From Medicago truncatula (lineage: Eukaryota; Streptophyta; Magnoliopsida; Fabales; Fabaceae): a DNA stretch of 64,000 nucleotides. Within the stretch, counting starts at the first letter, position 1. Each line of letters opens with the position of its first letter. The position numbers were made by a program, and so were the translations under genes. The stretch lies in NCBI RefSeq assembly GCF_003473485.1, contig NC_053045.1, forward strand, positions 36,864,494 to 36,928,493, written 5' to 3'. Positions 39,144 to 51,793 of this stretch are shown here, in pieces. The notes beneath the pieces were generated by a model. That model saw nothing but the letters and a program-made list of their open reading frames with translations, searched no databases and was not told where the DNA came from.

Positions 39144-41574
39144 TGTACTTGCAAAAAGTACAATAAGGGATTCTGGGGTTAAGAATCGTATACTAGGGTT
39201 TTAGACTGATTATTGGATGCCTTGAGAATGTTCTCAAAGGTAGTATTTATAGCTTGTTGTGGGCTTGGGTTACTGTTGCTTGGCTTCCAAGCATCCAGGG
39301 TATTTAAGTATTTTAGGCGGTTTCCAGAAGCTTCTGGAGGTTAAGGAAGGCGACATCCTTCAGGAGGACGTGCCTAACCCCAATAACCCTTCTGGAGGGC
39401 CTCTGAGCCCTTCCGGAGGGCATTCAAGTCCTTCTAGAGGGTTTCTAAGCCTTGAGGAATATTATGACGGTCTACAACCCCCCAAGCACAAGTCTTGGAA
39501 CAAGGCGTGATGCTTATTTGTCTTCCAAGGTCTTTTGAATACGTCGCCCTTTTGGGCGATGTCTTCTCTACTCTGACACCTTTCCATCTAACGGTTCATG
39601 TTTCGTGACCTTTTTTGCCGTCAATATTTTTCTGCCTGATTTAAAAACTGTTTAATCGGCATGTTCTAGTGCCAACGTGTTTCCGTACTGACGTTCCTTT
39701 AACTTGGCATTGATACAAACGATTTGTTGTGAACAAGGCGTTTAGAGTTCAAAGGCCTTTGTTGGCTATTCTAAACAAGTGAATTATTGGCGTTGATACA
39801 TCCACATTTTATGTTTAACGGGTCTTGAATATGATTTAATTTTAGTGGAGAACATCTACATGGAACCAACCAGAAATAATTAAAATTAAATGAATTATAG
39901 GTAACACATAAAGTAAGCAACCTTGTGTCTGCGAGTTCATGTCTTAAGTGTCACCTGTTGAGTCTTTTTGATTTCTTATCTGACCGCCGAATTCAGAGCC
40001 TTTAAGAAGGTTGACCCAGTTTTGGGCGATATCTCGATAATCTTCTTTTATCGAACCGCCGAGTTTAGTGCCTTTAAGAAGGTTGACCCAGTTTTAGGCG
40101 GTCTCTTAATAATCTTCTTTTATCGGACCGCCAAGTTCAGAGCCTTTAAGAAGGTTGACCCAATTTTAGGTGGTCTCTCGATAATCTTCTTTTATCGGAC
40201 CACCGAGTTCAGAGTCTTTAAGAAGGTTGGCGCTTAGCATGGCCCATTGAGGTCGATCATACCATGCTCTTTTAGTGTCTATAGCAGCCAAACTAAGTTG
40301 ATATGTTAAGAAAGTTCTTCCATCTCCATCCCACTGCTTTATATACAGGTTATGTTGACCTGAAACAAAATATAATATATCCTCTCGGCGTATTCGACCA
40401 CTACCAGATTTGCTGGTTTTAAATCATAATTTCGTTGATTCACGGAATTACATATATCAAAAACGACAACAAAGACTTTGTGAAAGATATTACGCTGTTT
40501 CGGCTCCATACTAATGTGTGATATGAATATGATAAATTTGTGGTAATTTGATATCCGCGTACCAAAAAACTCGGATTTCCGCAAGCAATATTGTAATAAC
40601 TAGCTTATTATAATTGCTAACACTCATGGTATATCTATAATTGCCAACATACATGGTATATATATATAATTGTTATAATTCCAATGGATAAGCTTGTGAG
40701 TTCATCCAACAAATAATATAAATAAAATATGATGGATCTATGAGGCTAACGTGACATATGCTATGTGCATCAATTAAAATTAACATAGTATATATGTGAA
40801 TATATAAGAAACGGCGTGTATGTGTGAGCCGCTAATATTCAATTACTAACCACACAACATTCAGATAAGTCAACGAGCCACAAATTAAAAACAGAAAAAT
40901 TAACAAGGAATTGATGATTGTGATAGATCTTTATTAGACTTGTGTATCGCTATTATAATTGGAAAAAGTTAACGGATTTGAAGTCGATATAACCTGGATA
41001 ATTTGGGCGATTAAAAAACAAACTTGATTGCGAGAGCCTGTTTCTGATTGAAAAAAATTAACCGCTTCAGGGTAGCTTGCTGTTAGTCGTCTGATTGTTC
41101 TATGGAAAAAATGAAGACGATGGTGATTTGGTCTTAGCCGGGCACTGTCTTTTCGAGGTTGACGGGAAGCTTTTAGGTTTAAGAAGGATGCAATTTAGAG
41201 GTTATGGTTTGTGTGGCTTAGGTTAGTTTTACCGAGTTTCCCACAGACGACGTCAATTGTACTTGCAAAAAGTTCAATAAGGGATTCTATGATTAAGAAT
41301 CGTATACTAGGGTTTTTAAGATGCCTTGAGAATGATCTCATCTCAAAGGTAGTATTTATAGTTTGCTGTGGGCTTGGGTTACTGTTGCTTGGCTTCTAAT
41401 CATTTAAGTATTTTAGGCGGTTTCCAGAAGCTTCTGGAGGCTAAGGAAGGCCTCATCCTTCAGGAGGACGTGCCTAACCCCAATAACCCTTCTGGAGGGT
41501 CTCTGAGCCCTTCCAGAGGGCGTTCAAGTCATTCCAGAGGGTTTCTAAGCCTTGAGGAATATTATGATGGTCCA
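39144..41574. mobile_element. Short non-autonomous LTR retrotransposon, 2431 bp
   Basis: Two similar direct repeats, 39144-39476 and 41258-41574, start TGTACTTGCAAAAAGT and end in CA. ACTAC flanks the whole (39139-39143, 41575-41579). No gag or pol frame in the 1.78-kb interior, so it depends on other elements. Each LTR contains a run of CTTCTGGAGGG-like short repeats. I could not identify a clear primer site or polypurine tract. Confidence 0.65.
39984..40240 (+). repeat. 72-bp tandem repeat, about 3.6 copies, in frame
   Basis: Each unit starts CCGCCGAATTCAGAGCCTTT and includes AAGAAGGTTGACCCA. The 72-base period equals 24 codons, and a frame (39968-40237) stays open across all copies, repeating F-R-A-F-K-K-V-D-P-V-L-G with variation. 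Located inside the non-autonomous LTR element. Confidence 0.85.
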
Positions 41575-42150
41575 ACTACCTTCACCCAAGTGTTCACAAT
41601 AAGCACATGAGTTGGAAGAATTTTTAATTTGTCTCTCACAGTGGACCAGCCTTCGAGAAATTCAATCATGTTATTTTTCATCTTGGAATAACCAGCATCA
41701 TCAAGAAGATTCAACAATTCATTACTTTTTTTTGTAGGTGTCTAATGAAAAGTTTACTAAAACATCTTGTTTTATACTGTTCGGGTGCAATTTAAGAAAT
41801 AACAATAATACTTCACAATGCAAGCTTAGAATCGTTAAAACATGTGGTAATACAATGGACAAGAACACGTAAATCCGAGTAACCATTAGAGTGATTCATA
41901 AAAGATTTACATGTATATACATAAGAAGTAAGGAAAATGGTCCCATAATATCGGGATTAAAACAAATAAATTACCCCATTCTATGTAAGGAACTCAAGAT
42001 CTTATCAAATAATAGCATAATCAATAATAAATATAACTTATATGATAATTCTTGGTCAGACTATAGTTACCTCACAACCAAATTCAAAAGTAACACGTTT
42101 TTTTTTGTTTGCAAAGGTGCAAGTAGCATCAAATTAAAACACAAAAATGC
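41575..42150 (-). repeat. Repeat family R, outer end beyond the LTR element
   Basis: Continues copy 3 after the insertion; direct copy of 37118-37760. Ends at about AACACAAAAATGCA, the same border as near 30597 and 37740. Confidence 0.65.
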
Positions 42151-42688
42151 ATTTTTGTAACAAAAAGCAAAAAAGAAATTTAACAAGAGAAAAATCATGT
42201 CGTTTTATAAAAATTTACGCTGAGTTTCTACTAGTATTGAGGTGCGTGACATATATTTAATTATTGTTTTTCTTATATTGCGGTTTGATTTGATTTTGTT
42301 CGGTTGATAACCGAACCGTACATTGAGCCAAAAAATGCTCTAAATAAAGCCGAACCAAACATAATTTATACGGATTTTGATTGATTTGGTTTGCAGTTTT
42401 CTATTAGGTTGGTTCGATTTGAACACCCATAATTTTAATTTAACGACTTTTGTGTTAAAAAGACACCATGACTTTGAGTTAGTCCCACTCTTTAGATTTT
42501 TTTTTTTTGAGGGATAGTCTCATTCTTTAGAATCTTAGATGAATATGATGCTTTAGATCTTGCCTCATGTCTAAACTAATTTACTTCAATAAAAACAACT
42601 AATTTCACGGTGACTCGTCCTAACACGCTACCATTCAACCGCACTAGCCGCTCTACAAGGACGGTGACAACCGGTGGGACGAAGGCGG
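42151..42688. other. Intergenic, possible MITE
   Basis: 42225-42440 contains GCGGTTTGATTTGATTTTGT, GATAACCGAACCG and ends TTCGATTTGAACACCCAT, a pattern common in hAT-like plant repeats. Borders not resolved. Confidence 0.35.
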
Positions 42689-42696
42689 GTTGCAAG

Positions 42697-43301
42697 TAGG
42701 GATGGCAATTGGGCACATGCCCAATGGATACCCGCATAAAATATCCACAATGGGTAGGGTAAAACCCCGCTATTATGGGTTTGGGGACAGATCCGGGTAA
42801 TACCCACGAATTTAAATGGGTATGGGCACGGGTAAGGGTACTATACTGCACAGTCCCGCAACCCTGCATATACATATTTATTTAATATCATAAGTTATTT
42901 TATTTTTTTTAGCGTATAATTAAATAATTTATTTAGCTAAGCCTAAACTAAAACCTAAACCAAAAAACTGCTTAATACAATAACAATAACAACTTTCATC
43001 CAGCTGGTGTACAATTTTTTAGAGATATTTTGGATGTTTTTAAATTGACTAAATACTACGATTTGTATTATTTTATGAGATAATTTTAAAAGATTTAGAC
43101 CATAGTTTTATTTCAATTGTAATGTTTTTATTGTCTTTTCATAGTTAAAGTGCGGATAATAGGTGTGAATATGAGAATTTAGATACCCATAGCGCATGGG
43201 GAAGGACACCAAAGTTGTTGCCCACGAAGGTACGGGTAATCTTTACAAATGCGGGTATTAGAATGGGCATCGTAGTAGTACCCTACCCATTGTCATCCCT
43301 A
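42697..43301. mobile_element. hAT-type non-autonomous element, 605 bp, 8-bp target duplication
   Basis: Left end TAGGGATGGCAATTGGGCA; right end on the other strand TAGGGATGACAATGGGTAG. GTTGCAAG is repeated perfectly at 42689-42696 and 43302-43309, the 8-bp duplication of hAT transposons. The interior is rich in GGGTA/TACCC motifs and has no transposase. Confidence 0.85.
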
Positions 43302-43569
43302 GTTGCAAGATAAGTGGTCAAGGCAATGGGTGTCTCATACCGATTTGTCTTGTTCTTTTAATTTTAAAAAAAGGTAGACACGTGGCAAAATATGCAGCGT
43401 ACGATTGATCTAAAGGATGTGATTGAGCCAAAAAACCCATATTGCCACTAAAACCCTCTTTCTTCTTCTCCAAGAAAAAACCACAATTCAATGTATATAT
43501 ACACCTCTAACAACAAATTCATATATACTTATCGAGAGACAGAAAACGGTTACTTGAAGAAATCAAAAT

Positions 43570-46500
43570 ATGGCTACAAGGAAACTTATTCGCGATTTCT
43601 TACTTTCACATTCATCTCTTATTCTTCCTCTACAAGTTCGTATCTTCTTCCCTTTCATCATTTTTGTTAAATTTAATTTTCTCTGTTTTTATTTATTTTC
43701 ATTGGTATGATAGGGTTTTAGACCGAGGTTGTTTTTTAATTTGGTTGATCGACGAGGATACAGTGTCTTCAATGAGTTCTCTAAGAAGGTTAAAGATGAA
43801 ACTCTTAGGTATTACTGTCATCCCTTTAATCGCTTTTAAATTTCATTTTTAAGTTGTTGTTATGAAATTATTACATTTAGGTTAGTAAATTGTACGAGCT
43901 TGGTTTATGAATCAAATGATGTTATTAGCCCATGTAACTTTATGGAATGAACATTTTAATTTGTTTGAATTTTTAAATTTCATTTTTATGTTGTGAAATT
44001 GCACTTAGGTTCCTGTAGGAAGGTTAGTAAATCGGTAGATATAAGGTTGACTTGGCGGCTATTGGCTAAGGTGGGACAGTTAAGAAGTGGAGTGATAAGG
44101 GTGGTCTTGAGATCGACTCCCACCTCAACAAATACTAACAAATTAACATATTAACGTTAAAACCCATTTGGGTTGACCTAGTAGTGTTAGCTTTGGGACC
44201 TTGAAGTGTGCTCCTTTCAAGGTCTCAGGTTCGATTCCCCTTATGCCAATTTGGGTGGTCTAAGTTCATACAAAGCTATGCTTTGGCTTTAAATGAGGCC
44301 CATTCAAGTGGACGGTTGGATTGGACCCCTCAGATTAGTCGGTCCTTAGATTAGATACCGAGTTTTTGAAAAAAGACAAAAAACATACTAACATTGACTG
44401 TTTAAAGAAAAAAGTAAGGTCAGTAAGTTGTATGAGGTTGGTTTAAACATATAATGATGTTATTAAGGAATGTAACTTTGAAGGTTGAGTATTTTGATTT
44501 ATGAATGGTTAATTCTATGAAGCACATACATTCTTGGGTTTAGTCGCATCAACGAACCATGGTGTCAATCACGGATTTCAGAAAATAGTGTTATGTTCAA
44601 ATTAATCACCTCAGTGAACCTCCCTGTTCAAATACTGTTTTTTTTTTTTAACCTTCTTGGCGCTCTATCAGTTAAAAGGTGATGGTATTTCTGTCAGGTT
44701 GGAATGAATTGTTTTCTGGTTTTGCTGCAATCGTTCTGTGCTGTAGGCTTCGGCTGAGTTTATTTTGCTGCCATGGTTGTTGGTGTGTTTGGGTTGGATG
44801 TTGTCCGGTTCAGATTGCAGAGATATGATGGGGAAGAACAGATTAGTTACAGGGGAGAGGGCTTTATCTGTTGTGGTGTAGTTTAAGTAATTGGTAGGTT
44901 TGGCTGATGTAGAGTTTGGTAGTTTGATTTTGTGGTCCTTTTTGGTGTAGTTACTAGCTTGGCTTTAGTATCTAGGGTGTTTGTCTGCTATTTCTCTTTT
45001 AACCTGCTGTGCCGAGTTTCTAATGTAGCTTTTAGCCTACCTCCGGTTACTTCTTGTGATCGGAGCGGGGTTTATTCAATAAAACTTTAGCCGATTAGAA
45101 AAAAGGACAACTCTTGGTTCATTCTAGACAATTTGCTAAGCAGCAATTCAGCAAATTGCTCTGTAAAACATCAACTATATTTTACTAGTTAGCAGTTATT
45201 CTAGACAATTTGGTAATACTAAATAGATAGAACCAAAATATCTAACTTAAAACTGAACCAGTAAAATTCTCAAGTTTTAGTGTAGAAATTCTTTTATGAT
45301 CTCAGCTTATTCTCACACTAGTTATGTTCTCGTGGTACATTTGTGGTACTACTATTCAGGGTTTCAATTGGTGGCAATGTTGTCAATTGTGAAATATAGC
45401 GGTATATTCAAATCGGCTATGCAACTGTGTGTTATAGTGCCGCTATAACTGCTATTTGACATTACTTTGTACTAAATAGTGTATTGCGGAATAATAGTGT
45501 TTTATGTTGGCTGTTATTTAACAACACTGATTGGTGGGATTTAATTCATAGATTTATTGGTTAAGATTTCTATCGCAATCGTAATAGGTTTGGTCTTCAC
45601 GCAGAGGATTTGATATTTAAATAAAGTTTTGTGCTGGGTTTGGTCAGTGTCCCCGTGTTTCTTCGTGGTATTCTTTTTCCTCTTTTCAATAAAATTTTGG
45701 TGTGGTGCAGATGATGGGTGATAGTTGTGGTGCTAACCTAGTTGAAAAAATGAGAAATAGAAATATATACTTGAGATACTTTCTTCTAAAACAACTAGGA
45801 TTTTGAATATGCATGATAGGAAATGATATTGTTCCTTATTCTTATTATATGTATATATATGTTATCAATTAATTTGTTCTAGCTATTTCTTGCTCAATGT
45901 TTATTAGAAGAGTAGGGATGTTACATGTATACAGGAAAACCCTTTAATTGAGTTATGAGACTAGATATTTAAATCACCTTCCTAAAACAAATGAAGGAAT
46001 AGATCTAACCTTTCATGCTCAGACATGAAAAAGCTTGCTCTGTTGTTTTTTTCTTAGGTTTTCTTTCCTCTCACTTATAGATTTTATTGTCTGCTATGTT
46101 TGATTCTTGTCATTGGTCGTTGTAGGAACCCAGAATTCCAACAGTCTGTGAAGGAGCTGAAGGAAAAAGCAGAAGAACTGAAAGGGGTAAAAGAAGGTCT
46201 GAAAGAAAAGTAAGTCTTGTTTTGTGGTGACCATAATGTAACATTTAACTTTTGAAGATATTCATTAATAGGCTGAGACATACCACTGTATGTCAAGGCT
46301 AGCTCGAAACTGTGCCTGAGATGGTTGATTGGCGAATGCAGAACAAAGCAGACAACTGAGCAGCTTTACAGACAATTTGATGGCATGTGGAAAGAAGCTG
46401 AAGATGCGGCAAAGAAGGTATAATAAACATCAAATCAAATCAAAGTTTATCATCATTCAAAATTTGTAATTAAATTTTATTTGTATTTTTTTTCTGAAGC

Positions 46501-48806
46501 ACTGTAGTCTTGTTGGAAAATTGGATAAACAAGTTTGAGGTATACATAAAGCACAACTAATGTGTAGAAAAGTCTTCTTACATGAACTTTTATTGACGAC
46601 CTATTTTACGAATCATGAATCGCGTCTCATTATGAATCTCAAGATACATAATCAATAAAAATGTAACATTTTTTTAAGGAAAAATAAGTGACGTAAAAAC
46701 TATAAGTTGGTATATCGTATATAAATCTCAAAACAAAATGGTTGACTACATTAAGTTCAGGTTGTGATTAATGTCCACACACAACAATTTTTTTGAATTG
46801 GATTTAGTTTTGCATCAAGTTGAGATATTGCTTGTATATATTTTAAGATACTAATAACACATCTATACCCTTTGCTATTTATATATGTTATTCTTTGTTT
46901 GTTTGTGTGACTGAAGTATTTGATTCTTATATATTGCCTTGTTATTGAGCTTTTGGTTTGCAACTTGGTATCTCGTAATCTATTGTGAATAAATTGACAC
47001 ATTGTTTGGAATTTGATTAGTAGTTATCCTTTTTGCAGGTTTCTCACAATGTTAGAGAGAAAATTTCAGCTGCAACTGAGGAGGTCTGATTTACAAATTT
47101 TCCATAAAAATGTGATCCACAATTGTTGGCTTACTGATATTACTCTTAATTAGGTGAAAGTTGGGATAGGAAAGCAGGACTCTTCAGGATCAACTGATTC
47201 TTCAACAAAACTGGATGCTGATGCAAAGCAAGGAAGTCAGACATCACCCGAGGAAGAGAAAAACCAGGAATTTGCATCTGGTAATACTTCAGAGTCAATG
47301 TTTGGCAAATTTAAGTCAACCTTTTCATCACCAAATGTTTCTACTTCCTTCCAAAAATTAAAGGATGCAAAAATTGTAGACATAACCAAGAAAGGTTATG
47401 GCATACTAAGGGAGGAACTAAGTAGTGATCCACCTAAGAGACGGCGTGTTCGTTCCACTCCTAGCGGCGAAATAAGTACAAAAACCGATCTTGTTGTTAT
47501 TCCCTCTAACCTATCTTTTTGGAGTCAGATGTGTGATGAGATCCGGGATAAGGTAACTATGTTACATTTCTTTCATAATAATTGGATTGCCTATAATGTT
47601 TCTCCATTAATTAAGATATCTTCTCTACCTTACATTTAGGTGAAAAGACATCCTGTAAAGAAAAAGTTTGATGAGGTATGTTCTACTCCTGAAGTTTTTA
47701 TTCTACTCCAACAATTCTATTTCTACCTGCATTTTGTTCTATATTATGTATTCTGCAGGTTTCCTCAGGCCCCATAAAAAATATTGGTGTTGTGTGCTAA
47801 TTCATGATTGTGGATAGAAAATTTTTATTTTGTCATCTAACTTTCGAATCACCTTTTATTGGCCTGGTATTTTACATGTCTAATGAAATTGGCAGATGGC
47901 AGAGGACTTGCTGGAAATTTATGACACAAGTGACAACAGATTTATTCACAAATTACAGGAGTATGTCTCAGTTTCTCTTCTTCTTAGAATTACGAAGTGA
48001 CTGGTTATTATAAATATGGTTGCTGCAATATTTGCCCAGTTATAATCTAAATATCTGTAACATCTGATGCAAATTATAGTGCTAATCTATTAAGCCCTGA
48101 CACTCTAAAATTGCCTAAGTATCAGTTTCATACCCGTATCTAGTACCGATATTCATTTGAATATTCTAGAAGGGTGTGTATCCTTGAGTATCCTCCAATT
48201 TTCTTATTTTTTAAAGAAAATATTAATTGATGATATTGAGATCTTAACACTGGGACTGATACAAACACGAGACATGGCACCGACACATTGACACTGTAAT
48301 AATTTTAGAATATGAAATAATTGAATGTAACCACATTCGTCAGTGTTGGGTTGGTGTCTGTGCTGCACGTGTTGGAAATCAGACGCGTCTTCAATCTAAA
48401 GCGTCGGTGCTACATAGATTTTTGTACAGACATATTCTTCATTATGTTGTGTGTGGATTGGTGTGCCTACTCCCTGTACATTAGCGAAGATGTACGTGAT
48501 CCACATGGTGGTGCTGGATTTTTTGAATTGGTTGACAAGTTATCTCCTGATGAAAGCTGTGCTTTCTTGATAACAAGAATACGATAGATGGGAATGATAT
48601 CATTAGTATTAGAAAGTAAATAGGAAGAAATTGGGTTGAATCAAATATTTTTTGTGACATTCTAAAATTTGTCATGGAAAAAAATACATTTGTGACATGT
48701 TTGAGGAAAAGAATATATTTTGATGTAGAAAGGAGAAAGATGTGTCTGTTTTTTCTGTTATGATCGCAAGTATCTTTTTGTAAATTGTGAGTGATATTCT
48801 ATATTG

Positions 48807-48871
<65 letters not shown>

Positions 48872-51793
48872 TAAAACGTCAATGTCTCTTCACAAAGATT
48901 ATACATTTTTGTAAATTATGTATATTTTTTATAAAATCTTATCAACATATCTAGGCCATATTGTATCATACTCGTGTCATACAAGTATATGTATTTGGCT
49001 TCATAGGTGCTGAATTGCTGATTCACGGAACTTCTTTTACAGCATCATTGATACCATGTCTCAAGAGACAGATGCTGCACTTTCAAAGAAGGAAATACGT
49101 CAGCGGGATCCGTAGGTTCTTATTTCTTTTGTTTTTCCTTGGTCTTATTATCTTAATTTCTAACACCGTTTTCTTTCATTTTGATCACATGGGCCAGTTA
49201 TTTTTCCTTACCAGAATTTGTGAATGAAGTGCAGCAGGCAATAAAACCAGTGCTTAATGCTTACATCAAGGTTCGTGATATAGGACCCATAATAGGAATA
49301 GAAAAACTGAGTTATATTTGATACTTAATCTTAGAAATTTGAGTTGGGCTTAACTCAACCCTACAAAATCTGCTTGTAAGGTGAGGATTGCCCCCACATA
49401 TTTAGGCCATATCTCATCCAATGTAGGACTCTTAACACACCTCACACCCAGGATTGGACATCTGGAGTGTGATCTGAGTGGCCCGATAGTAAGCGGTCCA
49501 ACAGATCTTAGATAGGCTGTGATGTCATGTTAACAATAAAGATGATAACGTGCCAATCCTTCACATAAACACTGCTCTCTCTTCTTATGTGGCAGGCTGG
49601 ACCAGTTTGATACAATGCCGCAATGGTAATCAAACAACAAATAACTCAATAATGGAAAGAAATTTGTATTTCTCTGAAGCAAAGAAGATACAGCAGAATG
49701 GAATTCCAAATATCAGAGCCGGGATCCTAAATTGGTCTTGTGCTATTTGTTCGATGACATACTTTACATTATACTCTTTCTCTCTCCACAAAGTCTCAAT
49801 ATAACAGAAAGCTTCCTTCTTCCTAACACATTCGGCACAACCTCATCTCTCTCTGCAACATCAATATTTTTTCACTCTGGCCCTTGCTAGCATTAACTTT
49901 CCACACCTTGGACCCAAAATATCGTTTAAGGTCCTAACTAACAAAATCAATTTTTTAATCGGCAGTCATTTTGAAAGGGATAAAATAAATTTTTTATGTT
50001 AAACTTTGGATTATATGCTGTGCTTGGTGAACATGATAGGAGTGAAAAAGAAAGGAAGTATTGTTATATAGCCTTAAAGAGAAAAAATGGCCTTATGCTG
50101 GTTAGATGGGGAGTCCATTAGCATAAAATGATATTTTGAAGAATTATGTATCATAGATTTAAGAAGCCTAGGGGCAGTCATCAGATGATTCTAGATAAGT
50201 TTGTTAATGATGAGGAAGTTGTTAAAAATGTTACCTATGTCACTTATTAAATGCAAAACCGGAGTAATGGGAAACCGGATATCAAAGGATAAAGCACTAA
50301 GAACTTCTTATGTTTACATTAAATTTATTTGTTATTCGGGCTGATGCATCAGCATCTATGATTTATGAATTGGCTTTTACTTATGAATATACAGGGAGAT
50401 GTTGAAACACTGAAGAAGTACTGCTGCCCTCAGCTGATTGAACGTTGTACAGCAGAGCATAATGCTTACAAAAATAATGGTATTTTCTATGATAACAAGG
50501 TAAGATTATAGTATTTTTTTTCCAACCTTTTATTGCTCTGTTCAATTACATTTTGTTTTTAACCAGGTTAATACTTGATAACATATTGAACTTATTAAAC
50601 TGTTTGCTGGAACTATAATTTGAAAGTTCTATTTCTAACAATGAACTTTCCATATGCAGATCCTGCATGTGTCCGATGTAGAATTAAGAGAGCCCACGAT
50701 GTTGGAATCATCTCCTGTCATTGTTGCTGCGGTATTATAAATTATTACTTTCTGAAGTTCATTGCTAGCTTGCAAAATTTATTCTTATGTAGTAGAAATA
50801 AAACTTATCGTGATGGTTTTGTTCAATAAATTTTCAGTTTAAAACACAGCAAATCTATTGTGTACGTGATAGGAATGGGGAAATTACAGAAGGAGGCAAG
50901 GTAAATGCTGTGTTTTTCACTATTGGCAATTTTACAGTGTGAAAGTGTCGTCTTTTGTGTGTGATCTCGCATAATCAAAATCAGAATTTGTAATTCTAAA
51001 TTGTCAAAATATTTTAAATGCCATGCGACTTTGCAAATTTGTCACGTTTTCCGTTAATCTTGATGTAATTTGGGTCCATTCAGTTATGTGTTGGGGGTCA
51101 ATTTTCTGTGTTTGCTCATGTCTCTCCTATCTATCCTATCTATAATAGAAGGCATGCATCAAGTACATTGAACCATTAATTATCCTTCACCACGACTCAC
51201 TGCTATCTGCTCTCATGTTTATGGCTTTAGCTTTGATTTTTGTCCACGGTTTTTGTTCATCATGCCGGCCGTGTCAATCGGTTTGAAGAGCACTTGTTCT
51301 GTGGTGGCAATATATAAAACTTTTAGTTCATGAAGGAGAGTCTTGGCACAACAGTAACATTGTTGCTTTGTGACTTGGAGGTCACGGGTCCAAATCTTAG
51401 AAAATAGTCTCTCCGCTTGCAGAGGTAGGACTGTGTATATCTACCCTCCTCAGATCTCGCTTGTTGAGAGCCTGCTCCAACCCTCGTAAGACCCTGCTTA
51501 TTGAGAGCCCCGTGCACTGACCGGTTCTTTATTCTTCAATATACATGATCATGTGCAACATGATTTGGGGCTTATGGTATTATAGTATTAGTAGTTTCAT
51601 GAAGTTATTACAACCTTGCATGTCTGATTTAAAAAATTTATGATTTTTTTTTTTTTACTAGGATACAATTCACACTGTATTCTATCTATGGGCTTTGGAA
51701 CAAATGGAGCACGAAGATAATGGCGAGGATGCTATTCATCTAATGTGGAGACTGAGAGAGATGCAGCAGCAAGGCATACCAACCCTCATCTAG
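43570..51793 (+). CDS. TIM44: Mitochondrial import motor subunit TIM44, 15 exons
   Basis: Peripheral inner-membrane protein of the matrix side that links the TIM23 channel to the mtHsp70 import motor. Exons: 43570-43635, 43714-43808, 46126-46209, 46342-46417, 47039-47083, 47154-47552, 47640-47675, 47759-47788, 47896-47960, 49043-49111, 49198-49270, 50395-50499, 50660-50731, 50838-50900, 51662-51793; all GT-AG, total 469 aa, the same length as an Arabidopsis TIM44. The N-terminus (MATRKLIRDFLLSHSS...) is basic and hydroxylated, like a matrix presequence. Exons 3-5 give a Lys/Glu-rich coiled coil. The C-terminal Tim44 domain includes KEIRQRDP, VLNAYIKGDVETLKKYCCPQ and QIYCVRDRNGEI, ending at LREMQQQGIPTLI. 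Exon 8 is only 30 bases and has two further in-phase or near GT choices just downstream (47792 also keeps frame, adding one Val). Several introns carry repeats. Identity is secure. Confidence 0.93.
43809..46125 (+). other. TIM44 intron 2 with SINE and probable LINE tail
   Basis: 44161-44265 has a tRNA-like head (GACCTAGTAGTGTTAGC) and a GGTTCGATTCC B box, a SINE. A second, weaker tRNA-like stretch is at 44038-44130. 44640-45110 ends AATAAAACTTTAGCCGATTAGAAAAAAG and looks like the 3' untranslated end of a plus-strand LINE. The rest is plain intron. Confidence 0.45.
48225..48420. repeat. Uninterrupted copy of the GTGTC repeat in TIM44 intron 9
   Basis: GGCACCGACACATTGACACTG ... AATAATTGAATGTAACC ... 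AAGCGTCGGTGCTACATAG aligns to both halves of the repeat at 4375-5240, with no insertion. Confidence 0.55.
48808..48866. repeat. (TA)n microsatellite, about 59 bp
   Basis: Pure TA dinucleotide run in TIM44 intron 9. Expected to be length-variable. Confidence 0.95.
49335..49520. repeat. Dispersed repeat in TIM44 intron 11
   Basis: GGGCTTAACTCAACCCTACAAAATCTGCTTGTAAGGTGAGGATTGCCCCCAC-type sequence, up to CACACCTCACACCC, is a stretch I recognise as recurrent in legume genomes. Class not certain. Confidence 0.4.
51335..51545 (+). mobile_element. Au-like SINE in TIM44 intron 14
   Basis: Head with GGCACAACAGTAACATTGTT (A box region), then TGGAGGTCACGGGTCCAAAT (B box region), TGCAGAGGTAGGACTGTGTA and an end with AGAGCCCCGTGCACTGACCGG. 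This order is that of the Au SINE family of flowering plants. The copy is degraded and partly duplicated at 51480-51530 (TTGAGAGCC twice). Confidence 0.7.
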
